Of a stretch of 64,000 nucleotides of DNA, positions 36,712 through 50,092 are shown one piece after another (position 1 is the first letter of the stretch; every line of letters begins with the position of its first letter). The notes under the pieces are model-generated. The model was not told the DNA's origin and did no database searches. It saw only the letters and a list, made by a program, of their open reading frames with translations. The position numbers and the translations under genes were made by a program. This DNA comes from Cylicocyclus nassatus (taxonomy: Eukaryota > Nematoda > Chromadorea > Rhabditida > Strongylidae): positions 76,963,594 through 77,027,593 of the forward strand of contig CATQJL010000001.1 of the NCBI GenBank assembly GCA_958299035.1. The letters run 5' to 3'.

Positions 36712-36796
36712 GGCAATACAGTTAATATACTTTGAATCAAGTGTATCCTATGGAATAGCTAAACCGGGGGTGAGTACGTTGTTGATACAGAAATTA

Positions 36797-37200
36797 TCTC
36801 TATATATATAAAACTCAAAGTGTGTTTGTCTGTTAATAAGTATGTTTTTTATGCAAATCTTTCTGAGTGGACTAAATGAGCTGAAACTTTGCACACTTAT
36901 GTTTTGGACCCCGGCGCAGAACATAGGCTACTTTTCGCGGCGATTTACTAGATCCTTCTATTGATTTGTTGATTTGTTTACTTACATCTGGGAAAATGAG
37001 GCTTGACATGCTCAAACCAATCATTTCGCCATGATCATGTAGTCAAAGGATGGTAAAGCTCATTTTAATCTCAATGTCGGAAAGATGCGGGCATTTCGTT
37101 TCAAAGCCCTTTTTGCGTAGAAGAAGCTCAAAAGCGTAAGTATGGGTAACTTCTTCTTAGCTAAACTGGAGACCCGAGTGAAACCGGGACCGCCGGCTAG
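36797..37200 (+). mobile_element. non-autonomous Helitron, copy D, different subfamily
   Basis: Starts TCTCTATATATATAAAACTC after an A and ends GACCGCCGGCTAG before a T. 404 bp, no coding sequence. Internal sequence differs from copies A-C, apart from a shared word near GCATAGGCTACTTTTCG-like sequence, so it is a separate subfamily. Confidence 0.75.
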
Positions 37201-37814
37201 TTTCAAAATAATCTCGGAGTGTGTCCAAAGATCAAATCTGGAGATACCTAAATTAGTGCAAATTGAAGGGCCTGGTTCCTTACTTAATTGATGCCTATGC
37301 AAGAAATTCAGGTTAGTGATAGTTTAGAGATGTTGCAGGGCTTTTTGAATGATATACAGCTTAAAAATAATTTGAATTTTTTAATTTTTTATACAATTTT
37401 TTATGGTTTTGATTTTCGCCACAATCCTTTGCAACCGTTCATTCGTCTTCAGCCCTTTCCGTGCAATGTACTTTGTGCATGGTCTGCTATTCGAGACTCA
37501 TTCAAAAGAGCAATACGAAAATTTCGAGTGAAGCAACAAAAACGATCTCTTTGCAATTTTGGGAAAACGACGTATTTCTCTGAAGTCACAAGCTATTGTA
37601 AGGCTGACCTGTGAGATTTAGGATGGTTTGTAATTGTCGTGTTGAACATGTTCTACCTAAATTTGCAAGATGACACGTAGGCAGCCCTTGGAGCAATTTG
37701 CTTCATCCACTTCAGTTTCATACCTGCTTTCATTTAGACAGGTTCGTCCTTGATTATCTACTGCTCACGGATTCTTTTAGAGAACCGATATGCTTCATAT
37801 GTTACAGTACTCGT

Positions 37815-40613
37815 ATGGCATTCACTGGCATGGATTTACTCGGTCATTACCTTTCATATCAAATGTCGCCAGTGTCTAGCCCACTTATCAGCGTTGATCA
37901 AGTTCGAGAGTTGATGCTCCGTTTAAAACTTCTGAATCTGAACATGTCTGCACAGATCGTTGATACAAATTTGCAGGTATTTCGTTTTTTTTAAGTTTGT
38001 TTTTGTTTCCATTGCGAGTTGCCGTTTTTCTTGAAAAAAAATTTAGGTACAGAACAACGTACCAGCGCTTCTCCCTAGTCCAATCACCCAGCAAATTGAC
38101 AGTTTTGGAGGTTCGTGCCCACAATCGCATAACTAACCCAAACTTCGTATTCGAAGGATTCAAAATCCCTTTTTCAGTTGAGAACAGTCAGCTGCCACAG
38201 GGTGAAGGTTACATAAGCGAGGATCATGACAGCATTTCACGCAAAGTTTTTGTTGGAGGTTTGCCTCAGGACATTAGCAAAAGTACGTTCTCTCATCGCA
38301 ATTTTCTAAGCTGCGTTTAAAGTTGCGCGTGCCAGCGTCGTTCCAGCACAATGCTAACGCCTCTAATCAATATGCATCCTCATGCGGTTTCGACACAGTG
38401 CTAGAACGGCGGCGGCACGGCGCCAACACGGCAAATTTTGCTTACGCTAAAAATCATGATTTATTCTTCCAAAGTAACTACAAATCAGGGAATAATTACA
38501 TACCATTATTTGTCCAGTCGTGTCAGAACTTATGGTATGCGACTGACTTACAGGCTCTCTGCTAAGAAAGTTCAGTGCTTATGGCCGTGTACGCCTGGAT
38601 TTTCCTTCGGAACCCACGCATCCTCCAAGAACTAGAAAAAGTAGGCCCTTTGATAATAAATTTTTAAAGTAGTAAACTACCTCAAGAAACTGATAAGCTG
38701 AGCGAGTCCTATTATAAGCGGAAGCGAAACGCGCAGTCTTCAAAAAGAAATTACGCAGTATACTTTAGGAATACGTAAAAAAATCAACTTGTAGAATGTT
38801 TTTTCAAATCTAATTCTAGAAAGCTTTTTACGCCCGCCACGCCAAGCATATTAAAGCTTCTTCACTCCTTACAACAAAATTCTAGAGAATGTGCAAGAGT
38901 TGTAAAATGGCTTGCAAGCGAAACAACTTAATTTTTTATGAAAACTTCAAAGAAAGTTATAGCTACTTTTTTTTCAAAAGTTCTGCTTGATGTGGAAAAA
39001 ATGTTCACTGTCAGCGAAGAATACCGATTCCAACGAGAGAAAATTCCAGCAGAATTCTACACTCAATCGTTGTTCCCAATTAACCAAAACCAGCAAATTC
39101 TTTCTAAATATTACAAAATAAGGAGCGTTTGATATCATGGATTAGAGATTTTTCGACTTGCAACATCGTTGATGACCACAAGATCAGCTATTATCCATTT
39201 CTAGTCGATCGGAAGCTGAGCACTTCCGGCTATGTTTTTCTTATCTACGACACCGAAGCTGCCGTTTTCAATTTGTTGAGAGATTGTACGTTCTTTGAGG
39301 GAAACTATTTTCTGCCATTCCGCGAAGATTCGCTTTGCTTGAAATATGTAAGCCTTTTTTTGTGATTGCCTTGAGGAAAAATCACCAGTTGCTTTTGAAG
39401 GCTCAAGTTCGTCCATGGCAGCTTACGTCAATTGCGTATATTCCTGACATGAATGCTGTCATCGATCCTCGCCTTACTGTATTCATTGGCGGTGTTCCTC
39501 GTCCTCTGACGTCTGGTTAGCTAATGAGAAAATCTACGTATTGGCTGAATGTATATATTTTTTTATCCACAGGTGAGCTGGCCATGCTTCTGGAGCGAAA
39601 CTATGGACCACTGCTTTATTGCGAAATCGACGTGGATCCAGAGTTGTTCTATCCTAAAGTAAACCATTCACTTTTTGATAGTAAATTCAATCTGAATTTC
39701 TCTGTCTAGGGAGCAGCAAGAGCAGTATTTGCCTCCTATAGCAGCTATGTGAGAGCTATTCAAAATAGATTCCTGCACATACCTAATGTAGAGTTCAACA
39801 AAAGGGTATGTAACTCCCACCTATGGCAGTTTCACTCCGAAGTTTACCGCTCTTTTAGACCGTCGAAATCAAGCCATATATGATGGACGACATTTTGTGC
39901 GACGAGTGTTTGAAGGAAACATCAGTGCACTTTTGTAAATCGTGCATGCAATATTACTGCGAGGCTTGCTCAACAAAGATGGATCACTACGTCAATTTGC
40001 ACATTGAAGAGACAACTCAGTCTCCCAAGGTAAGGCCATGAAGTTCTCAGAAAGAGACACCTGGAAAACTCGTCCAAAATGTTTAGCCTTAGAACTCGAA
40101 TTTTCCGACCATCTACAGTAACGGAATTCTTTTGAAAGGACGCTGGTTTGAAGTAATGAAAGCAAACACGGAATCACTGAATATAAAATTGCTGAGCTTT
40201 TCCAAAACATTGCAACGAAAAAAGTGCAAGTTCTTGAAAATCAGAAAAATGATTTGATTGCTTTGCGCTTATGCTCTTTCTATAACTCAATGAAGTTCGA
40301 GAATGAATTTCCATCACTGAAACAGTATGGCGATATTTTTTAAAGTTTCCATGGCTGTCCTCAGACAAATAGTACAAGAAGTCTTTTTGATTACTTTGTT
40401 TTTTTTTACTGCGGGAAACCTGTGTCCAGGTTTTGTTCAGGGAGTATAATCTTAACAGTTATGGCACTTTTATCAGAAAATTATTCGAATTGCTGTCTCG
40501 CAGTATATAACGAATACTTTCAGAGTTCTCTCGATGGCGACTTCACCCTAACAAATAATCTCTTCGGGCAGATGGCTGAGTGCTCTCGTTCCGACATCTT
40601 CCCAACACCTTAG
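37815..40613 (+). CDS. CPEB-family cytoplasmic polyadenylation element-binding protein
   Basis: Exons 37815-37976, 38047-38110, 38178-38282, 39148-39347, 39389-39515, 39573-39658, 39710-39805, 39859-40029 and 40524-40613 keep phase throughout (366 codons from this ATG). RRM1 starts at [10 protein letters not shown] (about residue 97) and continues with [15 protein letters not shown] links to RRM2, which starts [21 protein letters not shown] (about residue 206) and includes [20 protein letters not shown]. The C-terminal ZZ-type zinc-binding domain shows CDEC, FCKSC, YYCEAC and H-x4-H. CPEB proteins bind U-rich 3' UTR elements and control translation in germ cells; C. elegans has CPB-1, -2, -3 and FOG-1. 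The frame remains open upstream to about 37739, so the true start may be earlier. The exon at 39148 uses a weak accept site (GATTAGAG), making RRM1 a little short. Confidence 0.85.
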
Positions 40614-41234
40614 GAAAGTGTATCATAAACTTTCAAGCATCAGGTTATTCTAATACGTAGAAGCCTCCTATCATATTGTGATAAACCCAACAAACAGCAT
40701 AATTATTCCTCGTATCAGTCATTAGTAGAATTCTTCGTATTCAGATCAGTCGCATTATTAGATTACAAGTTTTTCGGCACATATATGCAGCGGAATTTAT
40801 TCGTATAGTTATTTTATAAGGTACATCTAGACATGGAATTATAGTCGAGTTTATAATTTCATTACTCTCCGCATATTCAAAAAATTTGATCTTCACACCA
40901 TTTATAGACGAGAGATTTGTAAGGCCATATTTTTGTACAGATGATGTGTGTTCTTGTAAGTTTGTTCCTGTAAATTTTTTGTTAGTTTGATTCTTTATCA
41001 ATGTCTTTTATCAACCAGTCTGCATATTAGTCCCAGAATTTATTAGTGATAGTTTCTAGCAACGCGACGTTGCATTTTGAATTTTTGAGTTAAAACAGAA
41101 TTTGTTGTAGCTCCCATTTTTTCCTAATTTTTAGAGTTTGTATGCTATATAAATTTTTGTATGCGGAGAACTGATATACGATAAAAGAAAAAAGACAGCC
41201 AGAAAGTAAAGAAGAGGGCAAAAATTTCTAATAA
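40614..41234. other. 3' flank of the CPEB gene
   Basis: AT-rich sequence; no feature supported except short frames without motifs. Confidence 0.4.
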
Positions 41235-41704
41235 GGAAAGCTATCCAACTTAGCTTGGCCTTTTGCTAAAAGGCATATATATTCTGAATCAGCTTCAAAC
41301 GGTGAATCCAAATATGCCATTCCTAGCTGCAACGCACCATTCCGAAGCGAGTTATGGGCCTTTTTCTACACAAAATTGGCATACTACTAAACATGGGAAG
41401 ACTGCCCGCAGATAAAAATCTGCAAGAAAAAGGTGCTGAGGCATCGAAATAGTGCAAATCCAATCTTTTCTCACTAGAAAAAGCTTAACGCAGGTGTATC
41501 AGCACTTAAATGATGATGACGTATGCCCGTGAGTCGATTGCCAATTTTGGCCATGCCAATTTTTGCGCAGGAAAAAGCTCATAACTCGCTTCGGAATGAT
41601 GCGTGGCAGCTAGGAATAGCATATTTGGAATGAGCGTTTGAAGCTGATTCAGACTATATAAGTCTCTTGCCAAAAGGCCAAGCTAAATTAGTTAGCTTCC
41701 CTTG
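41235..41704. mobile_element. PIF/Harbinger-like MITE, second copy
   Basis: GGAAAGCTATCCAACTTAGC at the left pairs imperfectly with AGCTAAATTAGTTAGCTTCC at the right, with TAA outside each end. The interior repeats (GAAGCGAGTTATGGGC and its inverse) match the element at 12554-12969. Confidence 0.7.
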
Positions 41705-43450
41705 TAAGATTAATGTTAGTACTACTGTGTTTCTTTCGCAAGCTTTTTCTAAAATTTATATTTCTAAGAAGCCCAATCAAAGAAGCCTTCCTCATTTGTC
41801 CAAACTTCTTCAAAAAGCCAGAAATCATTTAGAAAAAACGCATCCTTTTCCGTTAGACCCCTCCAACCCATGAGCCAAAAAAGTGCATTTACCCGCATAT
41901 TTTCTTTTATCTATGTAACTGTGTCGGACGGAAATTCCACAGCGAAAGGGCAAGTTGATAACTGGAGGTCGCTAGAGCAATAAATCTCGTCGCGTGTATG
42001 AATATGTCATGAAAGAAGAAAATAAAGGCAATGTTCACAAGTACTTATTATTGAAGACATCTAACGAGCAAAAGACTGAACACAAGAAAGAAACCAAGAA
42101 AAGGAGAAAAGAAATCTAGAATTGGATAATTGAAGAATTCTTTATTTTTATTTTGGTTTAAGCATCACAATTAATAAATTACATGTTTTCCCTTCAAGAA
42201 GAACAAGAAGAATGTAAACTATTTGTATTGCGAATTGTGGACCGAAAGGGTAAGATCAGCGCCCGGCGCGATCGCATGGAAGCAGGCAGCACTTGGTTTT
42301 TGGGGACGGGAAAGCAAAGGGGATATCGTTTTTGTGACCAAAAAATTGCAACATTTTTTGGTCACGTTTCGTTTTTGAGGGATTTACGTTTAGGGCTGAG
42401 AGTCAAAAGGGACTTCGTAAAATTTCTAAAAGTCAAGGGGGATTTCGTTTCCAAGAAGCCTAGAAACGAACTCATGCCGGGCCTTGGGTGAGCCCCTCCC
42501 TTCCCTATCCCTTCCAAAATGGTGCGAGCCTTTTTTGTCAAAGTAACACAAAATTTTTGAACTTCGTTTTCATTTGCAAATCAAATGATTCTGTCAAATA
42601 ATTCAGCCACTGTCACGCTTTCTTTTTGAATCTCAGTATAATAAGTTCACAAGTAATTTGGGGACCATCCACAAATTTTCAAATCTCCAGGAAGCTTTGT
42701 TGGCTAACACCACGGCCATTTATTCGACAAATTTTAACAGCCATCCCAAAAGATTTCTAGTACGCGCCACTGCTATTGACATTATTTGCATGCTATTGTT
42801 TCTGTTTAGATAAAAATATGTCGAAGGTAGGCAAATATTATTCTCCAGGAGCAAAAATACTGGCCCGATATAGCGATTGTGAACTGATAAATATGTATTG
42901 CGGGAGCAGTTCTAGACACAGGTTCGAAATCTATCCTTCATTTGTAAAGATTTTATTATGTTAAGCCACGCTCTTTTAAGCTTTTCTCATATCCGAGATT
43001 CTCATTATAATACGAGGTTTGCATTGTTCCAAAAGTCAATTACATGTTGCTCTCAAAAGCTCAAAGGTTTTTCAAAGTAAGCCTCTTTCGAATATATTCG
43101 GGTGGTAAGTTGATTGTTGTCGGAACTAGAGCCTAAATCGTCGATTCAGCGACTTTTTGGTTCAAACTGGTTCCAGCGCGTACTGGCCACTTGAGGCTCT
43201 TCAAACTTCTTATCAAGCAGGTGATGACCTCGCAGTACGTACTCGATATCTTTTGCTTCTCTCTTAAACTGAGTAAATAAGTGGCTAGAAAGATAACTGC
43301 GAGTCATAACTGGTTGATGCACTTCCACATGTGATTAGCTCCATTTCCCAAGAACAAAGCTTCACCACCGATTTCATGTCATTTTATTTGCAGCCATTTC
43401 AAATGACAGATCTGTCATTTCACCATATGTCCGTCTCGTCTAGGCCCCTA
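41705..43450. other. intergenic, no gene seen
   Basis: Between the CPEB and legumain genes. Frames at 42183-42491 and 43146-43328 show no motif. A short inverted repeat (GTGACCAAAAAATTG with TTTTTGGTCAC) is present near 42335-42365. Confidence 0.4.
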
Positions 43451-43451
43451 T

Positions 43452-43459
43452 CTCTTATC
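43452..43459 (-). promoter_or_regulatory. GATA-type site upstream of legumain
   Basis: CTCTTATCAG reads CTGATAAGAG on the other strand, close to the extended TGATAA site bound by intestinal GATA factors such as ELT-2 in C. elegans. It lies about 190 bp before the start codon. An intestinal role is inferred; single GATA sites also occur by chance. Confidence 0.35.
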
Positions 43460-43630
43460 AGCTGTTTACCGGTGTAAAAACACTAGTCGTTACCTGTGTT
43501 TGAAATCAAAGTAGTCAGATGTGGTGGTTTGGCTTTCAGTGTCCTCTTTCCTTCACTTCTTTCGAAATATCGATTTGGCCTCCGACAATAGCGTAACCCA
43601 CTTGACTAGTAATTGTTTGGTTAAGCAAAG

Positions 43631-43638
43631 TGTTTCAG
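43631..43638 (+). promoter_or_regulatory. likely spliced-leader acceptor of legumain
   Basis: TGTTTCAG ends 10 bases before the start codon, with no donor upstream that would give a 5' exon. This fits a trans-splice acceptor leaving a 9-nt 5' UTR. Confidence 0.5.
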
Positions 43639-43647
43639 TCAGGGAGG

Positions 43648-46600
43648 ATGAGGCTGGTCTGGTTCTTGGCAGTTATAGCTGCAGTATCAGCACATAGGTA
43701 AGTTTATGATTTAACTCCTATTTTTCTCAGCCGTTTAATCCCATACTAAGAGGCTACAAGACGCTTAAAATCTTTTTTATATCTCTTCTAATCAGCCAAA
43801 ATGGCACTTGAAGCCAACCTTTCCAGCCACCATCGCTATCGACAACCTGCACCCGACGGGGACGTTTATGCGCTGATTGTGGCAGGTTCCGATGGCTGGT
43901 ACAATTATCGTCACCAAGTAAGGACCTTATGTCGAAGCTTTGATGACTTCTAAATTGTTTCCTTGATAGTTAATTGGCCCTCTAAAGAATAACTGGTTGC
44001 CTTTTGTTTGCTTTTGCTGAGGAAGTTGGAAAGGTCCAAACGATAAGAGATCGAGGGAAATATCTGGTGACTTAGATGTTTTCTTTCAGAGATAGCTTAA
44101 GATAACAGGACATATTAGGTTGGCACATAAGTAATGCAACTTTTTATATAACTTTTGTCTATTTGAACGTAGCGCATTCATTTTTTGGCAATATAAGGAA
44201 TATGATGTAAGCTTTTAATGCACACATTTTTGCCGAATTTTACCATCTTATGTGAGGATTACGGTAGGTATACGGTACTATGAGAAAAATTTTAGAATGC
44301 ATCAGATTTTGCTGAAACTTGGCCTATAGGGCTTATTTGACATGCTGATCACAAAAATGAGATCCGTTTTGCATGAAAAGGCCTCGTTCGTGAGATCAAA
44401 AGATGGATTTCATTTTAGCGACAAATGAATATGATATTCGTGTTTAGCGCATAGGATTACCCTATAGTGCAAAGCTATAGCGAATTCTGACTTTTCGCAG
44501 CTTAGTTATTGACAATTTGCCTTCAAAACTTGACGCATTTGACTTGTTCAAATTCTCAAAGGCGCCCCACCTTAATTTGTGTTTAAATTTCATTTCTTTT
44601 TCACTGATTTCAATGTGCCAACTTCCAGCTACATGCTGCCTATAACTGCTTTTTCATATGCTTGAATCAGGTTTCGTAGGGCTTCATGTTTGCCAAAAAA
44701 TCGTGAAACCTCGATTTTCAGCAGTTTTCAAAAAATGCTTAGATTTTTTGTACTACGTTATCAAAAATCAAACGGTTTGCGCAGACTTGCAGCTTATATC
44801 ACGATCTACATGATGCCACAAAATGAGATTGCTACATAAAATAGGAAAAAAGTTACGGGAAAAGTTGCAAAACTTATGTGCCAACTTAATATTTTCAAAA
44901 TTTTCATTTGAAATTATAATCAAAACAAGGTGAAGTTTGAATTTTAACAAACCTAGCCGACTATCTGGAACGGGTATTTTACAAACATTTTTGTGGTACG
45001 ATAATGTTAGGGCACCAGGTGTAAGGTTTTCTCGTTCGAATAATTCAAATTTTTTACTACTAGAATGAAAAGTTAACAATAAAATAGGTAAAATGAATGT
45101 GTTGATCAAAATGAAGTTTTAGGCGGATGCCTGTCATGCTTACCACACCCTCAAAAATCATGGTATACCAGAAGAAAATATCGTTACGATGATGTATGAT
45201 GACATTGCTCACAATAAACAGTAAGTTTTGAATCTGCTAAAGCGAATATGCGTACCTGAAAATCTTGAATGGTCCAAACTGGTAATGTTGGTACGATGTG
45301 ATAGCGTATAAGCTTTAATTCAGACACAAGTCTCTGAAATGATTTTCACCTCGACAAATTGATAAAAATTAGAAGATTTTTGATCTAGGTATTTCTAGAA
45401 AATTAGCTTCATACTGATCTGTGCTTTCTGCATCTCTTCAATACTATGTCAAAAATTGATATCTTCTTCTATGTACTAATTAAGACGCAGCGATTTTCGT
45501 ATTTAATTCTCATCTCTAATTCAAATCATAACGCATTTGCTACACCAGTTTCCATGTAGTGAATTTTATTTGTAGTGGCCATTTCAACGTATATCCCCAA
45601 AATTTCGTAAAATAATCTAAAATAGCGTAAGATAATCGGTCAATAGATGCTCCATTTTAGGAATCCATACCCAGGCAAAATTTTCAATCGACCTCATGGT
45701 GAAGATGTGTATAAGGGAGTGAAGATCGACTACAAGGTAGAGCACGAGATAAGAAGTGACTTCAAAACAGAGGGGCAGCCAATATTTTCAGGGAGAATCA
45801 GTAACTCCGCAAAATTTCCTGAACATTTTGAAAGGAAACGCAAGCGGTGTTGTGGGAGGAAATGGACGAGTTATCGAGAGGTAAGTGTCATTATTATACT
45901 TGGAATAAAGTCTCGAGACAGTGTTTTAGCAATCCGAATGATCGTATATTCGTCTTCTTCACTGACCATGGTGGAGTTGGAACGATTGCTTTCCCGGATG
46001 AAATGGTAGACAAACTTTTTCTGGGTTCTAAGAAAAAAATAGAAGTGATTTTATTTCAGCTAACTGTCAAGGAGCTAAATGAAGCGCTGAACTGGATGCA
46101 TAAGCATGATCGCTACAGTCAACTAGTTTTCTACCTCGAAGCATGCGAAAGTGGCTCGATGTTCGAAAAGACTCTGAAGAGTAACATAGATGGTAATTTC
46201 ACATCATTCCCGGTTCTCTAAACCAAATTATAATCCAATTTCTTATCAGTGTATGCGGTAACGGCTGCAAATGGTCATGAGTCATCATGGGGCACATTCT
46301 GCGAGAATGATATGAAGCTGCCGTGCCTTGGAGATTTGTTTTCGGTAAACTGGATGGTAGATAGTGATGAGGTAAGAAGAAGAAGTGATACGCAATTCGT
46401 GTTTAGTGGGAGAAAAAATGCAGAATTTTTTATTCGACTAGCGCTTTCAAGAAAGTGATTTTCGCAGCAGGGAAGGGGGATTTTTGAGAGTGGTCCGCAT
46501 AAACTATATCAATTGACTTTTTTGCGTATGAAATTGAGAGTGATTTTTCTTCTTGAGATTCAAATCAGACTGGCGAACTATATTTTGAAATTGTGTAAAC

Positions 46601-49301
46601 TTCCCCTAAATACAGAACGCATTTTCAAAATCTTTCGGAAACCCCACATTAGAAAATCTCTGGAATAGTCACTGGCCAACGTTGTAACTTTCTGGTACTA
46701 TTGATACCTACAACTAGAAAGCCAACCCAGACTTTTGGAACTATATTTTTGCATCCGTTGATAATAACTAAGCTCTAGACCACAAATTCGCAGGAAAATT
46801 CCGTTTTCTTAAGCCAAAAGACCGCTCAGAATTCTTTCACACGGTAATATTCCCAGCAATTAAAAGTTTTTTCGAACTGCCCCAATATAATTTAATCGTC
46901 GCAATGCTGTGTGATTGAAAGAACCTGGCAAATCTAATGGTACAAGTAACTTCAACAACCCCCAATCGCTCTATTTTTGACGGATTCCGTTGAGCTCACA
47001 GCCGAATGTGTGATGTTTTTATGATTTGATCGCGACAGCTAAAAAATGTAAGCATCGCTGTATGCTGGCAACAGGAACATTAGGCAGCCATGAAAATGGT
47101 GTTTCCGAGCTGCTGCTTCAAGCTGAACACCAAACGTGCTCGAAGGTATCAGACAGAGCAGAGCAAGCTCCGAAAAAACGTTATTCAACCTCATAAGTCG
47201 TGATCCACAAAAATTTGAACGAAAAATGCTATCAGCTCAAAATTGAAACCCTTAACAGAAAATCTTACAACTGTCAGCATTTCATATTTTAAACGCATAC
47301 AAGCATATGCCCATTTGCTGTATTTTTTTTCTTGACTTGAAATTAAGAAAAGTATAATCGTTGATGGCAAACTCCGCCCTTAGCAATCACGGTTCCTGTC
47401 ACGTAGAATTAATTTATACGTGGCGGTCCTAAGGAAGAGAGTGACAGGAATTTCCAAATGAAGATGCGAGACGCCAGCCGTGCACTAAAAAATTTTTACA
47501 TGCTCAATTTTATAACTCCGAAATTCTCAAAAATTGGGGAGTGGCGGCATCCCGCGAAAAAAACTTTACAGGGTTAGGTCGAAATTTCTGAATTTTTCAA
47601 AAAATTATTCCAATGATTTACGAGTATAATCAAGTCACTGCTCAATTATAACTCATGTAAGTTTCAGTTCGCGACCCGAGCACCCCCCCCCCCCTTGTAC
47701 GCCATAATAATACTTGAATATGATGAAACGGGTCAAACGTATTAAAATGGCAAAAACCGTCGAGACGCCCAAAAACTACCCATAAAAAAATGCTCAGCCT
47801 GGAAATCAAAGATCATTTTCAGGAAGACATCACCGTTGAGACACTTGATGATCAATACAAACTTGTCAAAAAGCAGACCAACATGTCCCATGTTATGCAT
47901 TACGGAAACTTGAGCATGGGAATCGAGCCAGTTGGTTGGTTCCAAGGTGAAGATAAGATTGATAGGGAGCCCTATGTCACGAAGGTAAAAAAAATTTTCC
48001 TAAAAAGTTGCTCATGCCATATGTCGTGTTACAGAAAGACGAGAGAATTGTTTCGTGGCCATCGAGGGATGTGGAGCTACTATATCTCCACCAGATAAAG
48101 GACGAAACAAACGATATTTTCGAAGCAAAAGAATTAAGCAGAAAAATTGAGAAGATTCATGATGTACGTTCATCGCTGTCCTTCTCTGCAAAACTTGCAA
48201 AATAAGCAGTTGTTTTTCAGGATAGGCGTCACATTAAGATGTTAATACACAGTCTCTTAGATGATCTTTTGGATGATGCAGGAACACGGTGAGCTAAAGA
48301 CGATCAGTATAGGCTGTTCTGCCTTCTGCACAGAATGTATTCAATGAAATAGTTCATGACTGAGTGAGAGAGCAGACGAAAAAGTGGCGAGAGTGCACGA
48401 GGAAAGAGGAGTGAAGCGGTGACAATTTAATCATTGTTTTTAGAAGACGCATGCTGGAAGAGCACAATCCCATAGAAGATGTCGATTGTCACAGTGAAGT
48501 TGTACATGTGTTCGATCTGATCTGTATTGATTTGAATAAGGTTGGTTTGATTATAACAAATTTTGGATACTAGTATTAGGTCCATGAGACTTTATAAAAA
48601 AGAAAATTGTCAAAATAAACTTTCTACAGTCAGTGTCAATACGTACTTCCTTTCACGTGGTAATTACGCATGCGCAACGCGAGGACCTTGCGTGCGGACC
48701 TGCAGTCGATGAAACCAGCTTGAATGCGCAAGCCATACGCGCGCGAACGTGGCGCGAAGCGCTGGCGTATCGATTACGCTTACGGAAAAGGAAGCACGTG
48801 ATTGACACAGACTGTAGCTTATTGTAGAATTTCTGCTATATACAGTAACTGCTGTAACTTATCGAACATGTGGTAGATTCCATACATTATTCAAACTTGG
48901 ATTACTAATTTTGAAAGTGATGTTTATTACTAAAACATATGACCGTAGCTAAATATCTTTAATATCTTGTAGGAAGAGTAGGAAAATCGAAACGAAGTTA
49001 AAATCGCATTTCTTGGATCTCATGGAATTTCCGAGGAATTTCCTAGGAAAAAAAGGGGCCATGAAAATTTCTCCTAGTCTTTCTTATGTCTATTGATTTC
49101 GGCTCACTGAAGAGCTGAGTTTCGAATAGTTGCAAGCAAATTAGGTAACTATTCAACTGATAAAATTCTTATTTTCAGTACGACTACGCCCTCAAGTACA
49201 TGTACGTCTTAAACAACTTGTGCAGTGAAATTGGTGACGCAAAGGAGATCATCGATTCGATGTGGACTACTTGCTCAAAGACTCGTTTCCGATTCTTCTG
49301 A
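43648..49301 (+). CDS. legumain (asparaginyl endopeptidase, family C13)
   Basis: Thirteen exons in phase (43648-43697, 43827-43917, 45123-45220, 45661-45736, 45792-45880, 45930-46005, 46060-46192, 46250-46371, 47823-47984, 48035-48163, 48221-48288, 48444-48540, 49179-49301) give 437 residues, the normal length for legumains. [16 protein letters not shown] is the signal peptide. [18 protein letters not shown] and YDDIA mark the start of the catalytic domain. The catalytic dyad is His148 in FFTDHGGVG and Cys189 in EACESGSM, and [12 protein letters not shown] forms part of the substrate pocket. The C-terminal prodomain follows (THVM-like SHVMHYGN, then a Cys-containing tail). Legumains cleave after Asn, activate other proteases and act in gut haemoglobin digestion of blood-feeding nematodes. 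Exon 2 uses the acceptor TTTCCAG; the earlier acceptor TAATCAG would break the frame. A MITE lies in intron 2. Confidence 0.95.
44118..44886. mobile_element. mariner-type MITE, copy 2, in legumain intron 2
   Basis: Begins GGTTGGCACATAAGTAATGC and ends CTTATGTGCCAACT with TA outside. It is nearly identical to the 23655-24422 copy along its full length, so both inserted fairly recently or one copy was spread recently. Confidence 0.85.
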
Positions 49302-50092
49302 AGACTTTTAGTTTGATTGTTATCACTATGCCTGTACAGCCAGGATAGACCAATATCCTGCTCGTTCGTTCATTAAAACATTTATTTTTTGCGAGATTTT
49401 TGATATGCAGAATGTCATTCACACAATTATGAACTTGACAATATTACGAGTATCTAAACAAAGAGTTAAGCTCAAATACGAGGAAAAATATCGTTCAATC
49501 ATACTATAAGAAGATAAACCAATTCTGTCAACCTTTTTCTTTATCGGAAACCTACAAATTACGATAAAGATTAAACGCTCATCAGCGATCAAATCGAAAG
49601 TTAGAGCTAATGTCTACAAGGAAAATTATATAGTACGTGATTACCAGCGTGTGATAGCATCAAGCTCTACTGCAATTTGGGCCATGTAAAGGGCAGTTCT
49701 ACTTAGGTCAGAAACATAAAAAGGAATCTTTGGCGGATTTTCGAACGTCATAGAGGTAAGACAAATCTGATTATCGGCTAGTTAAATTATCGTAACTAAA
49801 AGTGATATGACAAACAACTGAGGACAGGAAATAGAAGTTGCTGAGATTCTTAGTTCAAGGTCTCGTTTTAAAGATCTGCGCAAGCTTACACATACATGAA
49901 ACTAAAAAAATATAGTACAGACCCATCTAGACCCAACGAAAGTTAGATTTGAGACATTCCATCAAAAATAAAAGAGCAAAACAGATAAAATTCTGATACT
50001 TGTGCAAGATTCATTCGGAGAGTATAAGAGAATAACAAAGCCTAAAAACTGAAATCTGAAGACGAGGTAAACAGTAGAGACAACATACATCC
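49302..50092. other. 3' flank between two convergent genes
   Basis: 790 bp between the legumain and ABC transporter stops. ATTAAAACATTTATT near 49371-49385 could serve as a polyadenylation signal for legumain. No other gene. Confidence 0.4.

Noticed and set aside
37291..37614. upstream CPEB exon starting at the ATG near 37291
   Set aside because: The implied intron would be only about 27 nt and the translated sequence shows no CPEB similarity.
43815..43826. legumain exon 2 beginning at the acceptor TAATCAG
   Set aside because: It puts a stop in frame five codons after the junction; the acceptor TTTCCAG at 43826 restores the frame and the [11 protein letters not shown] motif.
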